The translations under genes were made by a program, and so were the position numbers. A stretch of 11,835 nucleotides of DNA from Gemmatimonadaceae bacterium (GTDB taxonomy: Bacteria > Latescibacterota > UBA2968 > UBA8231), in assembly GCA_002726335.1 (NCBI GenBank), contig PBSR01000051.1, positions 1 through 11,835 of the forward strand, in the 5' to 3' direction. Below are positions 1 through 7,549 of the stretch, piece after piece; the stretch's first letter is position 1, and each line of letters opens with the position of its first letter. The notes beneath the pieces are model-generated. The model did not search any database. It was not told the DNA's origin and worked only from the letters and a program-made list of their open reading frames with translations.

Positions 1-109
1 CCCAGGAAGAGCCGGCATGCGGCTTGATCTGCACCGGTCCAAGTTCGTCGAAGCAGACTACGACGGTGTCTTTCGGTGCCCTCTTGTAGAGTCGGTTGAG
101 GCGTTTTTT
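1..109 (-). pseudogene. IS630-family transposase remnant (partial, leaves window)
   Basis: Read on the minus strand, bases 109 to 2 encode an open stretch beginning KKRLNRLYKRAPKD and continuing VVVCFDELGPVQIKPH, then AGSSW. The VVCFDE-x-GP block followed by a basic, G-rich stretch ending in W is the hallmark of IS630-type DDE transposases, and its D is the first catalytic aspartate. The C-terminal part lies beyond base 1. The N-terminal side stops at the poly-T/inverted-repeat boundary of the ISL3-family element, where a TAA (112-110) comes in frame. The gene was therefore broken by that insertion or by a linked deletion. The remaining N-terminal codons are not clearly found to the right of the ISL3 element, where the ABC-F gene begins almost at once. 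Seen: motif and frame. Inferred: disruption by the ISL3 element. Family assignment is fairly sure; whether the missing half exists elsewhere cannot be told here. Confidence 0.8.
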
Positions 110-112
110 TTA
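105..112. repeat. Putative 8-bp target duplication, left copy (partner at 1534-1541)
   Basis: TTTTTTTA lies directly outside the left inverted repeat and TTTTTTTG directly outside the right one. A match of 7 in 8 in an A/T run is what an ISL3-family insertion would leave, after one substitution or a one-base boundary slip. Because the run is low-complexity, the match could partly be chance. Confidence 0.5.
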
Positions 113-133
113 GGCTCTATCCGGGATTCCCAA
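113..133 (+). repeat. Left terminal inverted repeat of the ISL3-family element
   Basis: The repeat begins GGCTCTATCCGGGATT and ends CCCAA. It pairs with the reverse complement of 1513-1533, with mismatches only at its fifth and seventh bases. A GG start is typical of ISL3-family ends. Confidence 0.85.
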
Positions 134-232
134 CGTCGAAATGTTGAGTACATGACAGGGTCATAGGCCGTTCCCTAGGCTTGGTGTTAGCCGACATCAA
201 GCACGCCCCGCAAGGGGAAGGGAGAGCGACCT

Positions 233-1471
233 ATGACCGCCGTGAGGTTAGTTTCGAAGCTGTTGAAGTTCAAGGGGTTTCGGGCCGTGAGTTTTTGGTT
301 CGAGAATCGAGGGCGCGACCTCGTGATCGCGGTGAAGCCCCACAAGAATGGCTGCCTCTGTCCGGAGTGTGGTCGTCGAGGTAAGATCGTCCACGCTCGG
401 CCTCCTCGGCGTTGGCGTGACGTGAGGGTATGTGGCCGCAGTGTTTGGTTGCTGTACCGGCCGCGAGAGATCCGCTGTCCGACCCATGGGCGCCGCGTCG
501 AGCAGATCCCGTGGGCGGCGCCGTCGGCCCGCGTCAGCTGCCGCTTCGAATATGTCATGCTCAGATACTGTCGGGCCATGCCACAGGCCGTCGCCGCACA
601 GCTGCTGGGCGTTTCCCCCTCAACGCTGTCGGACCTCCTGCACCGCGTTATCCAGCGGCAGCGCCAGGGGCACAAGATCCGTGGACTCATCACCATCGGC
701 ATCGACGAGATCTCCTACGCCAAGCGACACAAGTACGCTACCGTGGTCTACGACCTGGAGCGCTCCTGCGTCGTCTGGGTGGGCCGGGGTCGAGCGCGAA
801 AGACGATCGACAGATTCTTCCGCTTCCTCAGCCCGTACCAGAAAGCCAAGGTCAAGTGGGCCTGCTGCGATATGAGCGAAGCCTTCATCGGCGCCATCGA
901 GCAGCACTGTGCCAACGCCCAACTGGTCCTCGATCGATTCCACATCGTCAAGGCCATCAACGACGCCGTCGACGAGGTGCGTAAGGAGCAATGGCGTGAG
1001 TCCTCGACGACGGCGCGCAAAGCGCTCAAGGGTTTGCGCTGGTTGCTCTATCGCCATTCCACCACGCGATCCCGGCAGGACACCAAAACGTTGAAGGCGC
1101 TGGAGAAAGCCAATCGACGCATCTACCGAGCCTGGCGACTCAAAGACGAGTTCGAACAGCTCTGGGAATACAAGGCCCGTTGGGCCGCCGAAGCCTTCCT
1201 CAAGCGCTGGACCACGACGGCACTCAAGAGCCGCCTAGCACCGCTGCGCAAGTTCGTCCGGACCGTGCGCAAACATGCCAAGGGTATCCTCGCTTTCGTC
1301 GACACGCGCCTCACCAACGCCGTCGCCGAAGGCATCAACCGCATCATCCGCTTGGTCAAGAATCGCGCCAGTGGATTCGGCTCCCTCGACGCCTTTGCCG
1401 ACATGATCTTCCTATGCGTCGGAGACCTCGATATCCCTGCGCAGATCCCTGCCAGGTTTCGAACACTCTGA
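233..1471 (+). CDS. tnpA: ISL3-family transposase (DDE type)
   Basis: 412-residue transposase that cuts and joins the ends of the surrounding element. The N-terminus carries the zinc-finger-like ISL3 segment (C41, C43, C46 in CLCPECGRRG, and C82/H85 in RCPTHGRR), expected to bind the terminal repeats. A helix-turn-helix-like stretch follows (VAAQLLGVSPSTLSDLLHR, about 119-138). The catalytic core shows D158 in GIDEISYAKRHKYATVV, D213 in CCDMSEAF, D234 in VLDRFHIVKAIN and E366 in NAVAEGINRIIRLVK, followed by NRASGFGSLDAF; this is the order seen in ISL3 transposases. Length is normal for the family and nothing is truncated. The ATG start has a strong ribosome site (AAGGGGAAGGGAGAG, with GGAG 8 nt upstream). 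It is transcribed in the same direction as the ABC-F gene that follows, so read-through could reach it. Confidence 0.95.
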   Translation: MTAVRLVSKLLKFKGFRAVSFWFENRGRDLVIAVKPHKNGCLCPECGRRGKIVHARPPRRWRDVRVCGRSVWLLYRPREIRCPTHGRRVEQIPWAAPSARVSCRFEYVMLRYCRAMPQAVAAQLLGVSPSTLSDLLHRVIQRQRQGHKIRGLITIGIDEISYAKRHKYATVVYDLERSCVVWVGRGRARKTIDRFFRFLSPYQKAKVKWACCDMSEAFIGAIEQHCANAQLVLDRFHIVKAINDAVDEVRKEQWRESSTTARKALKGLRWLLYRHSTTRSRQDTKTLKALEKANRRIYRAWRLKDEFEQLWEYKARWAAEAFLKRWTTTALKSRLAPLRKFVRTVRKHAKGILAFVDTRLTNAVAEGINRIIRLVKNRASGFGSLDAFADMIFLCVGDLDIPAQIPARFRTL

Positions 1472-1512
1472 AGGCTCAGATTTCCCCCTCTGTCAACGAG
1501 GACTATCACCCC

Positions 1513-1533
1513 TTGGGAATCCCGGACATAGCC
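1513..1533 (-). repeat. Right terminal inverted repeat of the ISL3-family element
   Basis: On the minus strand it begins GGCTATGTCCGGGATT and ends CCCAA, matching the left end at 19 of 21 positions. The next bases outward are a run of seven Ts, mirroring the eight Ts outside the left end, consistent with a poly-T target duplication. Confidence 0.85.
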
Positions 1534-1556
1534 TTTTTTTGTGGTGAGAATGTCAG

Positions 1557-3086
1557 ATGAACGGCAGTGATATCCTGTTCCATGATGTGGGTTTCACCTA
1601 CGACGGCGCCGTGACGCCGCTGTTGTGCGGAGCGAACGCCCATTTTTCCATGGGTTGGTCCGGGATCGTGGGGGCCAACGGCGCCGGCAAGACCACCCTG
1701 ATGCGGCTGGCCACCGGGTCTCTGGTACCCACCGAAGGGCGGATCGAGATCACGGAGGGCGCTGTGTACTGTGCCCAACGAACCGACGATGCGCCACGTG
1801 ATCTTGAAGGTCTGCTCGCCGACATGGACGGGGAAGCCTGGGCGATCCGTGGACGCCTCGGCATCGACGAGAGCTGGCCTGATCGCTGGGACAGCCTCAG
1901 TCACGGCGAGCGCAAACGGGCGCAGATCGGCGTGGCCCTGTGGCAGCAGCCGCCGGCACTGGCCATCGACGAACCGACGAACCATCTCGACCGGGAAGCG
2001 CGAGGCATGCTCGTGGAAGCCCTGCGACGCTACGCCGGGGTCGGTCTGCTCGTCAGCCACGACCGGGAGCTGCTCGACGGGCTCTGTCGTCAATGCGCCT
2101 TCGTCGAGCCCCCGGAAGTCACGATGCGCCCCGGTGGGTACGCCAAAGGCGTCGAGCAGGGGCAACTGGAGCGAGAGACGGCCCTGCGGGACCGGGACAC
2201 GGCCACTCGGGAGATGAAAAAGCTGGAGCGCGAAGTCGCACGCCGCCGGGTAGAGGCGTCCCGTTCGCACATCAAGCGCTCGAAGAAAGGGCTGGGAAAG
2301 GGAGACAATGACGAGCGCTTCAAGCGGAACCTGGCAAGGGCCACGGGGAAGGACAGCCAGGACGGGCGACTGCTCAATCAACTGGGCGGACGAGCCCAGC
2401 AGGCGCGTACGATTCGCGATGAGATTCAGGTCAAGAAGGAGCACGACCTGGGGATCTGGGTCGCGGGCGAGCGGTCGCACCGTGACCGGTTGCTGTGGCG
2501 GCCTGCAGGGACGATACCCGTGGGCGGTGGGCGCGTACTGCATCATCCCGTTCTGGCGATGCGTCCAGCGGATCGTATCGCCCTGACAGGACCGAACGGC
2601 GGCGGCAAGTCGACGCTGCTGCGGGCACTGCTCGGCGACGGACTCAACGTAGCGGACGGTCGCATCGTCTATGTGCCGCAGGAGATCGACAGTGGACGAT
2701 CACGTCAGTTGCTGACGGCAGCGCGGTCTCTGCCAGGCGACGAACTGGGTCGGCTGATGACCGTGGTGAGCTGCCTGAACTCAAGACCGGCCCGCCTGTT
2801 GGAAAGCGAGATGCCCAGCCCCGGGGAGGTGCGCAAGCTGCTGCTGGCTCAGGGCATCGTCCGCAAACCGCATCTCATCGTCATGGATGAGCCGACGAAT
2901 CACATGGACCTGCCGTCGATCGAGTGCCTCGAGCAGGCGCTGAAGGACTGTCCCTGTGGCCTGCTGCTGGTGAGCCACGATGAGAGTTTTCTGCAGAACC
3001 TGGCAACGACGCGGTGGGAGCTGTCCTGGGTTGACGGCGCAGGGGGTGATGCGGAACTGGCGGTGCGGGAGCAGGCGATTATCTGA
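1557..3086 (+). CDS. ABC-F family twin ATPase (translation factor / possible ribosome-protection resistance protein)
   Basis: 509 residues with two ATP-binding domains and no membrane segment, the ABC-F layout. Domain 1: Walker A GANGAGKTT (39-47), signature LSHGERKR (114-121), Walker B ALAIDEPTNHLD (134-145), H-loop SHDR (167-170). A charged, probably coiled-coil linker runs about 200-295. Domain 2: Walker A GPNGGGKST (345-353), Walker B LIVMDEPTNHMD (440-451), H-loop SHDES (473-477). The second signature is degenerate: PSPGE (420-424) where LSGGE is usual. ABC-F proteins act in the cytoplasm on the ribosome E site; some rescue stalled ribosomes and some displace antibiotics. Which applies here cannot be read from the sequence. 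The ATG is preceded by weak GGTGAG (1543-1548), 8 nt upstream. The start lies 23 bp from the ISL3 element's right end, so the native promoter may be lost or replaced. Its last 8 bp overlap the cytochrome gene convergently. Confidence 0.88.
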   Translation: MNGSDILFHDVGFTYDGAVTPLLCGANAHFSMGWSGIVGANGAGKTTLMRLATGSLVPTEGRIEITEGAVYCAQRTDDAPRDLEGLLADMDGEAWAIRGRLGIDESWPDRWDSLSHGERKRAQIGVALWQQPPALAIDEPTNHLDREARGMLVEALRRYAGVGLLVSHDRELLDGLCRQCAFVEPPEVTMRPGGYAKGVEQGQLERETALRDRDTATREMKKLEREVARRRVEASRSHIKRSKKGLGKGDNDERFKRNLARATGKDSQDGRLLNQLGGRAQQARTIRDEIQVKKEHDLGIWVAGERSHRDRLLWRPAGTIPVGGGRVLHHPVLAMRPADRIALTGPNGGGKSTLLRALLGDGLNVADGRIVYVPQEIDSGRSRQLLTAARSLPGDELGRLMTVVSCLNSRPARLLESEMPSPGEVRKLLLAQGIVRKPHLIVMDEPTNHMDLPSIECLEQALKDCPCGLLLVSHDESFLQNLATTRWELSWVDGAGGDAELAVREQAII

Positions 3087-5040
3087 TAAGCAACATCTTT
3101 CGCATTTCTGTCCCCGCTGCGGCCTGCAGGCGGTAGAGGTAGGTGCCGGCCGCCAGCGGTCTCCCGGCGTCATCCCGACCATCCCATTCCAGGGCGTGTG
3201 TGCCGGCGGCCTGATGTTCGTCCACCAGCCGGCGCACCGTCTCGCCCAGCATATTGAATACGACCAGGACGACACGACCGGACTCCGGCACCTCGTAGCG
3301 GATGCGGGTCTGCGGGTTGAAGGGGTTCGGATAGTTCTGCCCCAGGGAGAAGCCGCCCGGCGTCGAGGCTTCGTCCGTCACCGCCGTCACCAGCGAGGAT
3401 GACCAGGTGGCCTCCTCCATCAGGTGACCGAAGTGCGGCGGCTGCACATCCTCCAGGGGCTGACCGTGACCGTCTTCGGTCCAGCCCTTGGCGTCGACGA
3501 GAAAACGGAAGGCCCGGCGGTAGATCAGGCGGGCGCGCACGTCGACGCCGGCGCCGTCATCCGGCAGCTCGAAGGTGTAGGAGCTTTCGTCGACACCGAG
3601 AGCGGGGATACGGTTGTCCCACTGGATGCCGACGGCGTCGGTGAAGAAAGTGGGGCCGTTGCCGGCAGCGTCGTGGTTCACCTTGGCGAAGAGTGTTCCC
3701 GGCAGGCCGGCGTAGTACCCCTGTGCCGGATCGCCGACGCCGCCCAACTCGTCGATCATCGGACCGGCGCTCTGCCGCAGGAGCTGTCCGTCGTCGCGTC
3801 TGCGGGCTTCCACGAGCAGGATCATGTTGCGCACGGTGACGCCGTCCGGCACGTGGTGTCCGGCCTGGTCGTTGGTGATGACCACATCGACGCGCAGACC
3901 ATCGTCAACGGTGTGGCTGAACATCTCCAGGGAGACGGCATTGTCGAGGTATCGCGCCGTCGTGCCCTCGATGCGGTGGCTGCGGATGGTCTCCGGATCG
4001 CGTTCCGGGGCACGATAGCCATACCAGCCTCCGGCCGCGGTGGTGAAGCCGCTGGCGGGCATGTGGCAGTCAACGCAGGTTGCGTAGAGGGGCGATTCCG
4101 GATCGCTGTAGGGTGAATCGAGCCACTCCAGGTAACTCGGCTCGGAGATGACCCCATCCTCCTCCTCAAAATCACCGTCTTCGTCCGGGTCGTTCTTGTC
4201 CTGATGACAGGCGCCGCACATGGCCGCCGTCAGCTGCGGCTGATAGGAGGGTTTCATGCGCTGCGTGTTGAGGTCGAAGCTGCTGTCGCCCAGCATCCCG
4301 TACTGAACCTGATCCGAGATGTCAGAGGGGCGGGTCAGTGTCACCGCGCCTGGATAGAGACCGGGATAGTTCGGCTTGCTCTCGTCGACGTCGGCGATCT
4401 TGTGGCAGATCTCGCAGGAGATCCCGTGCAGAGCTCCTGTGGACAGGGCGAAGGACGGATCCAACGGCTGGTACGGCTCCGCTACCCAGGGCTCGGGTTG
4501 ATGGCAGGCAGCACACTCCGAGGCGGGGTTGTCATGAGCGAAGGCGGAGTCCCTGAGATAGACGAAACCCCCCTCTCCACCGGCCGTACCGGAGCCATCG
4601 TAGATATCGTACACCCACGTGTTCGAGCCTGCCCGGGCCATAGCCGATCCGGTCCATTGGTCCGTCTGGTCGGGATGGCATTCGCCGCACTGCATGGGAT
4701 CGACGAACTCGTAGTTGGGATCGTCGTCCTGCGGTACGGCCTCCAGCCCGATGGTGACGTCCACGGCAGGTTCCTCGAGGCGGACGTAACCGTTGTAGAA
4801 GCCCTTGCGGGCGCCAACGATGATCAGTGGCCCCCCTGTGGCATCGGCCAGCTCGAAGCGGCCGGCCCCATCGGTCGTCGTCTGCACCGACGTCGTCTGC
4901 AGAGTGACGAGAGCACCGGCGACGGGTGCCCCTGTTGCCACATCCACCACCACACCGGCAACCTGCCCCCACGCCGGCAGGCAGAGGGTGAGCACGGAGA
5001 CTGTCGACCAGAGGCAACGATGAGGTCTCAAGCGAACCAC
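3079..5040 (-). CDS. Secreted pentaheme cytochrome c with carboxypeptidase-like N-terminal domain and C-terminal sorting tail
   Basis: 653 residues. A signal peptide (MVRLRPHRC, then a hydrophobic WSTVSVLTLCLPAW, cut near G25/Q26) indicates export. Residues 27-100 form a carboxypeptidase-regulatory-like beta domain (VAGVVVDVATGAPVAGALV). Five CxxCH heme sites follow: CGECH (118), CAACH (176), CEICH (209), CGACH (275) and CVDCH (322). Next comes the DQAGHHVPDGVTVRNMILLV segment (391-410), seen after the heme region in many multiheme cytochromes. The C-terminus (564-653: QNYPNPFN, WDGRDDAG, GTYLYRL, RKMLLIR) is a FlgD-Ig/type-A sorting-like tail. The role is electron transfer outside the cytoplasm; the partner is probably the dehydrogenase encoded just upstream. 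The start is GTG at 5040-5038, sharing its first G with the upstream TAG stop (TAGTG). No Shine-Dalgarno sequence is visible, implying translational coupling. The 3' end overlaps the ABC-F gene by 8 bp. Substrate and exact subfamily are unknown. Confidence 0.88.
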   Translation of the reverse strand: MVRLRPHRCLWSTVSVLTLCLPAWGQVAGVVVDVATGAPVAGALVTLQTTSVQTTTDGAGRFELADATGGPLIIVGARKGFYNGYVRLEEPAVDVTIGLEAVPQDDDPNYEFVDPMQCGECHPDQTDQWTGSAMARAGSNTWVYDIYDGSGTAGGEGGFVYLRDSAFAHDNPASECAACHQPEPWVAEPYQPLDPSFALSTGALHGISCEICHKIADVDESKPNYPGLYPGAVTLTRPSDISDQVQYGMLGDSSFDLNTQRMKPSYQPQLTAAMCGACHQDKNDPDEDGDFEEEDGVISEPSYLEWLDSPYSDPESPLYATCVDCHMPASGFTTAAGGWYGYRAPERDPETIRSHRIEGTTARYLDNAVSLEMFSHTVDDGLRVDVVITNDQAGHHVPDGVTVRNMILLVEARRRDDGQLLRQSAGPMIDELGGVGDPAQGYYAGLPGTLFAKVNHDAAGNGPTFFTDAVGIQWDNRIPALGVDESSYTFELPDDGAGVDVRARLIYRRAFRFLVDAKGWTEDGHGQPLEDVQPPHFGHLMEEATWSSSLVTAVTDEASTPGGFSLGQNYPNPFNPQTRIRYEVPESGRVVLVVFNMLGETVRRLVDEHQAAGTHALEWDGRDDAGRPLAAGTYLYRLQAAAGTEMRKMLLIR

Positions 5041-7463
5041 TACTGCAGCAACAACAGTTTTCGTGTCATCACCTGGCTACCGGTGGTCAGCCGGTAGAGG
5101 TAGACGCCGGAAGCCAGCAGTTGGGCGCCGTCGTCACGGCCATCCCAATGCACGCTGTACGTGCCGGCGCTGCGCAGGCCCCGCAGCAAGGTCGTCACAC
5201 GCTGGCCGGCGAGGTTGTAGACCTCCAGGGTAACCGGCTGCGAGGAAGGCAGGGCGAAGCGGATGATGGTGTCACTGTTGAAGGGGTTCGGGTAGTTCTG
5301 CTCCAGACTCACCGATTGAGGCACGGCCTCGGAGCGGGTCTCCGTCACGGCCGTCACGGGCGGTAGGGGAGGGGCTGATGTCACCAGGTGGACCTCGTCG
5401 AAGAACATCGTACCCGCCAGGTTGGAGGAGATGCTCAGCAACTCGAGAGGATTGTCGAGGTCGCCGAACTCGTCCAGAGGGATCTCGATGGTCTGCCATT
5501 CCTTGCGGGCCAGATCGAGGCCGAAGTCACGCTCGGCGTCGACCAGCAGGGACACCGTACGTGTGGTCAGACTGCGGACGTTGACATCGAATCGGTCCCC
5601 TTCCTGGGGCTCGACATCTCCCGGATGGAAAGCGAACCGCAGAGCCCTGTATCCGAGGGTCCGAACCGGTACCGCGGGCCGGAACTCCAGCAGCCACACG
5701 CGACTGCGGCGCAGGGGGGCGGCGGTGATGGCAGCCGACGAGGAGCCGGCGAACACCGGCCCACCACCATCGATGACGAGGGGTTCGGCCCCCCGTCCCG
5801 ACGTACTCTCCCAGCCGCGGCCGAGATCGTCGCCAAGCAGGACCAGGTTTCTCGAAGGTAACACGATGAAACGACGGGTCAGGTTGAGGCTCAGTGGGCC
5901 CGCGGGTGAGCCCTGTTGCACGAGGATGCGCAACTCGACGGGACCCACAGGTACGTCTTCGCCGACACGGCCTTCGAAGCGGTATTGCCCATCGTCGACC
6001 TTGCGCAGCGGCACTCCGGTGTCACCACCCAAAGCGCTCAGGTCCGCTGTCAGCACGGGCTCTTCGCCGTCGGGTGCCAGGCGCGTGAGCGCCACCGTGC
6101 CTGCCAGGCGCTGGCCGGCGACCACCGAATCGGGCACGTCCGGTCCCCACCGGGCAAGCAGCGGACCGGCGGTGACGCGGAAGATGGCCTGGGTGAACCG
6201 GTCGCTGCCGACATAGAGGTTGCCGTCACTGTCACTCTCCAGACCGACGGGTTGACCCCAGACCGTAGAGCTGGTGGGATCGGGCCGGAACCCTGTCAGA
6301 AAATCTGCAATGCGGCCGTCGGTGCCGTCGGGATTGGCGAAGACGGCGACCACCTTGTAGCCGTCGGAGACGCCGCGGTCGCCGGCGCGCAGAGCGATGA
6401 AGGCGGCGTTGCGGAAGCGCGGGCCGAAGGCTCTGTGGGTATAGAAGTGCAAAGCCATGGGCCCGGTGTGTCCCGGCAACATCACCACCGGCCGCTGGAT
6501 GCTTTCCACCAGCAGCGTGTCCTGGCGGGTGAGGGGGAACACCTCTCGACGGTACTCGTCGACGCTGAAGTCGACCCAGGTGCGGAAGCCGAAGGCCAGC
6601 GGCCAGCCGTGAAAGCTGTTCTCCCGCACGATACCCACGTACTCCGGGGGCATGTTGCGGCCGTCGGCAAACCGATCTCGATCGTGGCCGTTGTTGTTGG
6701 TCCACAACTCGCCGGTGACGGGATGCAGATCGTAGCCGATGGCATTGCGCAGGCCGCTGGCGAAGATGCGGCGGTTGGAGCCATCCAGGTCAAAGGCGGT
6801 GATGGTGGCCCGCTCCGGGTTCTCCTCGCGACACAGATCACAGCTGGATCCCTGGTGGACGAAGAGGATGTTGCGGGCCTCATCGAAGACGAGGGAGTGA
6901 GTCACGTGGCTGATCCCGGGTGAGAAACTCGCCAGGTTGTCGATGAAGACCTCGCGCTTCTCGTAGAAGCCGTCGCCGTCTTCATCGTGGAGACGCACGA
7001 TCTGATGTGTGTCGGCGACGTACATGGCACCGCGGAAGAAGGCCACGTCATTGGGCCAGAAAAAGCCGTCAGCGGCAACGATGATCTCGTCGGCCCGGCC
7101 ATCACGGTCACGGTCGGGCAAGGCCAGCACGCGACTGGTCGTGTCAGGATCGGGACTCCACTGACTGCCCCGGTTCGTACTCATGCTGACCACGTGCAGG
7201 ACACTGTCGGGTCCCCAGGCCATGAGCCGGGCCTTGCCGACATCGGTGGCAAAGGTCTGCACATGGAATCCCGCCGGGGCTCGCAGAATTCGATCCTCCA
7301 TGCCCCGCACGGGCCCGCCCTGAAGGGACAGATCTTCGGTGGGCGAGACGAAGATGGTCCCCGGCTCGACATCGTCGGCGGAGGCGACGATGAAGTCGCG
7401 GTAGACCTCGGCGTGGGCGACTGCAGCCAGGCACAGTGCCAGGAAGGTGAGGGCGATTTTCAT
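5040..7463 (-). CDS. Secreted PQQ-type sugar (glucose/sorbosone) dehydrogenase-like propeller protein with CBM-like domain and sorting tail
   Basis: 807 residues. The chosen ATG (7463) gives a clean signal peptide, MKIALTFLALCLAAVAHA, with AAGGA 6 nt upstream; a longer frame from 7640 adds 59 residues without such signals. Residues about 62-431 match the soluble PQQ sugar-dehydrogenase/sorbosone propeller: APAGFHVQTFA near the start, ISHVTHSLVFD (184-194), GSSCDLCREENPERA (205-219), FASGLRNAIGYDLHPVTGELW (234-254), the HTGPMALHFY block (332-341) and DGYKVVAVF (367-375). Acidic DxDxDG loops (117-122, 160-165) may bind calcium. A beta domain follows (about 437-533). A carbohydrate-binding-like domain comes next (about 540-694), with EWQTIEIPLDEFG and GTMFFDEVHLV. 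The tail (718-807) has QNYPNPFN and ends YLYRL...RKLLLLQ. Likely role: oxidising a sugar or aldehyde outside the cytoplasm. PQQ use is inferred, not shown. It is first gene of the operon with the cytochrome. Confidence 0.85.
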   Translation of the reverse strand: MKIALTFLALCLAAVAHAEVYRDFIVASADDVEPGTIFVSPTEDLSLQGGPVRGMEDRILRAPAGFHVQTFATDVGKARLMAWGPDSVLHVVSMSTNRGSQWSPDPDTTSRVLALPDRDRDGRADEIIVAADGFFWPNDVAFFRGAMYVADTHQIVRLHDEDGDGFYEKREVFIDNLASFSPGISHVTHSLVFDEARNILFVHQGSSCDLCREENPERATITAFDLDGSNRRIFASGLRNAIGYDLHPVTGELWTNNNGHDRDRFADGRNMPPEYVGIVRENSFHGWPLAFGFRTWVDFSVDEYRREVFPLTRQDTLLVESIQRPVVMLPGHTGPMALHFYTHRAFGPRFRNAAFIALRAGDRGVSDGYKVVAVFANPDGTDGRIADFLTGFRPDPTSSTVWGQPVGLESDSDGNLYVGSDRFTQAIFRVTAGPLLARWGPDVPDSVVAGQRLAGTVALTRLAPDGEEPVLTADLSALGGDTGVPLRKVDDGQYRFEGRVGEDVPVGPVELRILVQQGSPAGPLSLNLTRRFIVLPSRNLVLLGDDLGRGWESTSGRGAEPLVIDGGGPVFAGSSSAAITAAPLRRSRVWLLEFRPAVPVRTLGYRALRFAFHPGDVEPQEGDRFDVNVRSLTTRTVSLLVDAERDFGLDLARKEWQTIEIPLDEFGDLDNPLELLSISSNLAGTMFFDEVHLVTSAPPLPPVTAVTETRSEAVPQSVSLEQNYPNPFNSDTIIRFALPSSQPVTLEVYNLAGQRVTTLLRGLRSAGTYSVHWDGRDDGAQLLASGVYLYRLTTGSQVMTRKLLLLQ

Positions 7464-7469
7464 CTGGGA

Positions 7470-7474
7470 TCCTT
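7470..7474 (-). promoter_or_regulatory. Ribosome binding site fixing the dehydrogenase start
   Basis: AAGGA on the minus strand lies 6 nt before the ATG at 7463. Together with the signal peptide that begins there, it favours this start over the upstream in-frame one at 7640. Confidence 0.7.
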
Positions 7475-7521
7475 GAGTAATGGAAGTCGGGCTGTCCAGG
7501 CCGGCTGGCAGGCCCTCACCG

Positions 7522-7549
7522 AGGATAAGGCGTGCCGGTGCGAATGCAA
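7522..7549 (-). promoter_or_regulatory. Weak sigma70-like promoter candidate for the dehydrogenase/cytochrome operon
   Basis: On the minus strand TTGCAT (7549-7544) and TATCCT (7527-7522) are separated by 16 bp, about 60 bp before the ATG at 7463. Only 3 of 6 and 4 of 6 bases match the consensus. The position is sensible but the match is poor, and the organism's own promoter consensus is unknown. Confidence 0.2.

Larger units (their letters stand above)
113..1533 (+). mobile_element. ISL3-family insertion sequence, apparently complete (1421 bp)
   Basis: The element is defined by terminal inverted repeats (113-133 and 1513-1533, 19 of 21 bases matching) enclosing one intact ISL3-type transposase. 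About 1.4 kb with a single transposase is the usual size for this family, and ISL3 elements normally make 8-bp target duplications. The bases outside the repeats are TTTTTTTA on the left (105-112) and TTTTTTTG on the right (1534-1541), 7 of 8 identical. An A also precedes the repeat on both ends, so the true boundary could be one base further out. Bases 134-232 and 1472-1512 inside the element are non-coding. Intact ORF and well-kept ends suggest recent, possibly active, transposition. The element sits in an IS630-family remnant on its left. Confidence 0.85.

Noticed and set aside
1506..2546. 346-codon minus-strand frame opposite the ABC-F gene
   Set aside because: It is the antisense shadow of a gene with full ABC-F motifs; it has no recognisable domain, and its 3' end runs through the insertion-sequence repeat.
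4204..5097. 297-codon plus-strand frame opposite the cytochrome
   Set aside because: It is the antisense shadow of the region encoding the CxxCH sites and signal peptide; no independent support.
5916..6923. 335-codon plus-strand frame opposite the dehydrogenase
   Set aside because: It is a GC-rich antisense shadow. The minus-strand protein has clear family motifs over the same bases, and no ribosome site or domain supports the plus-strand reading.
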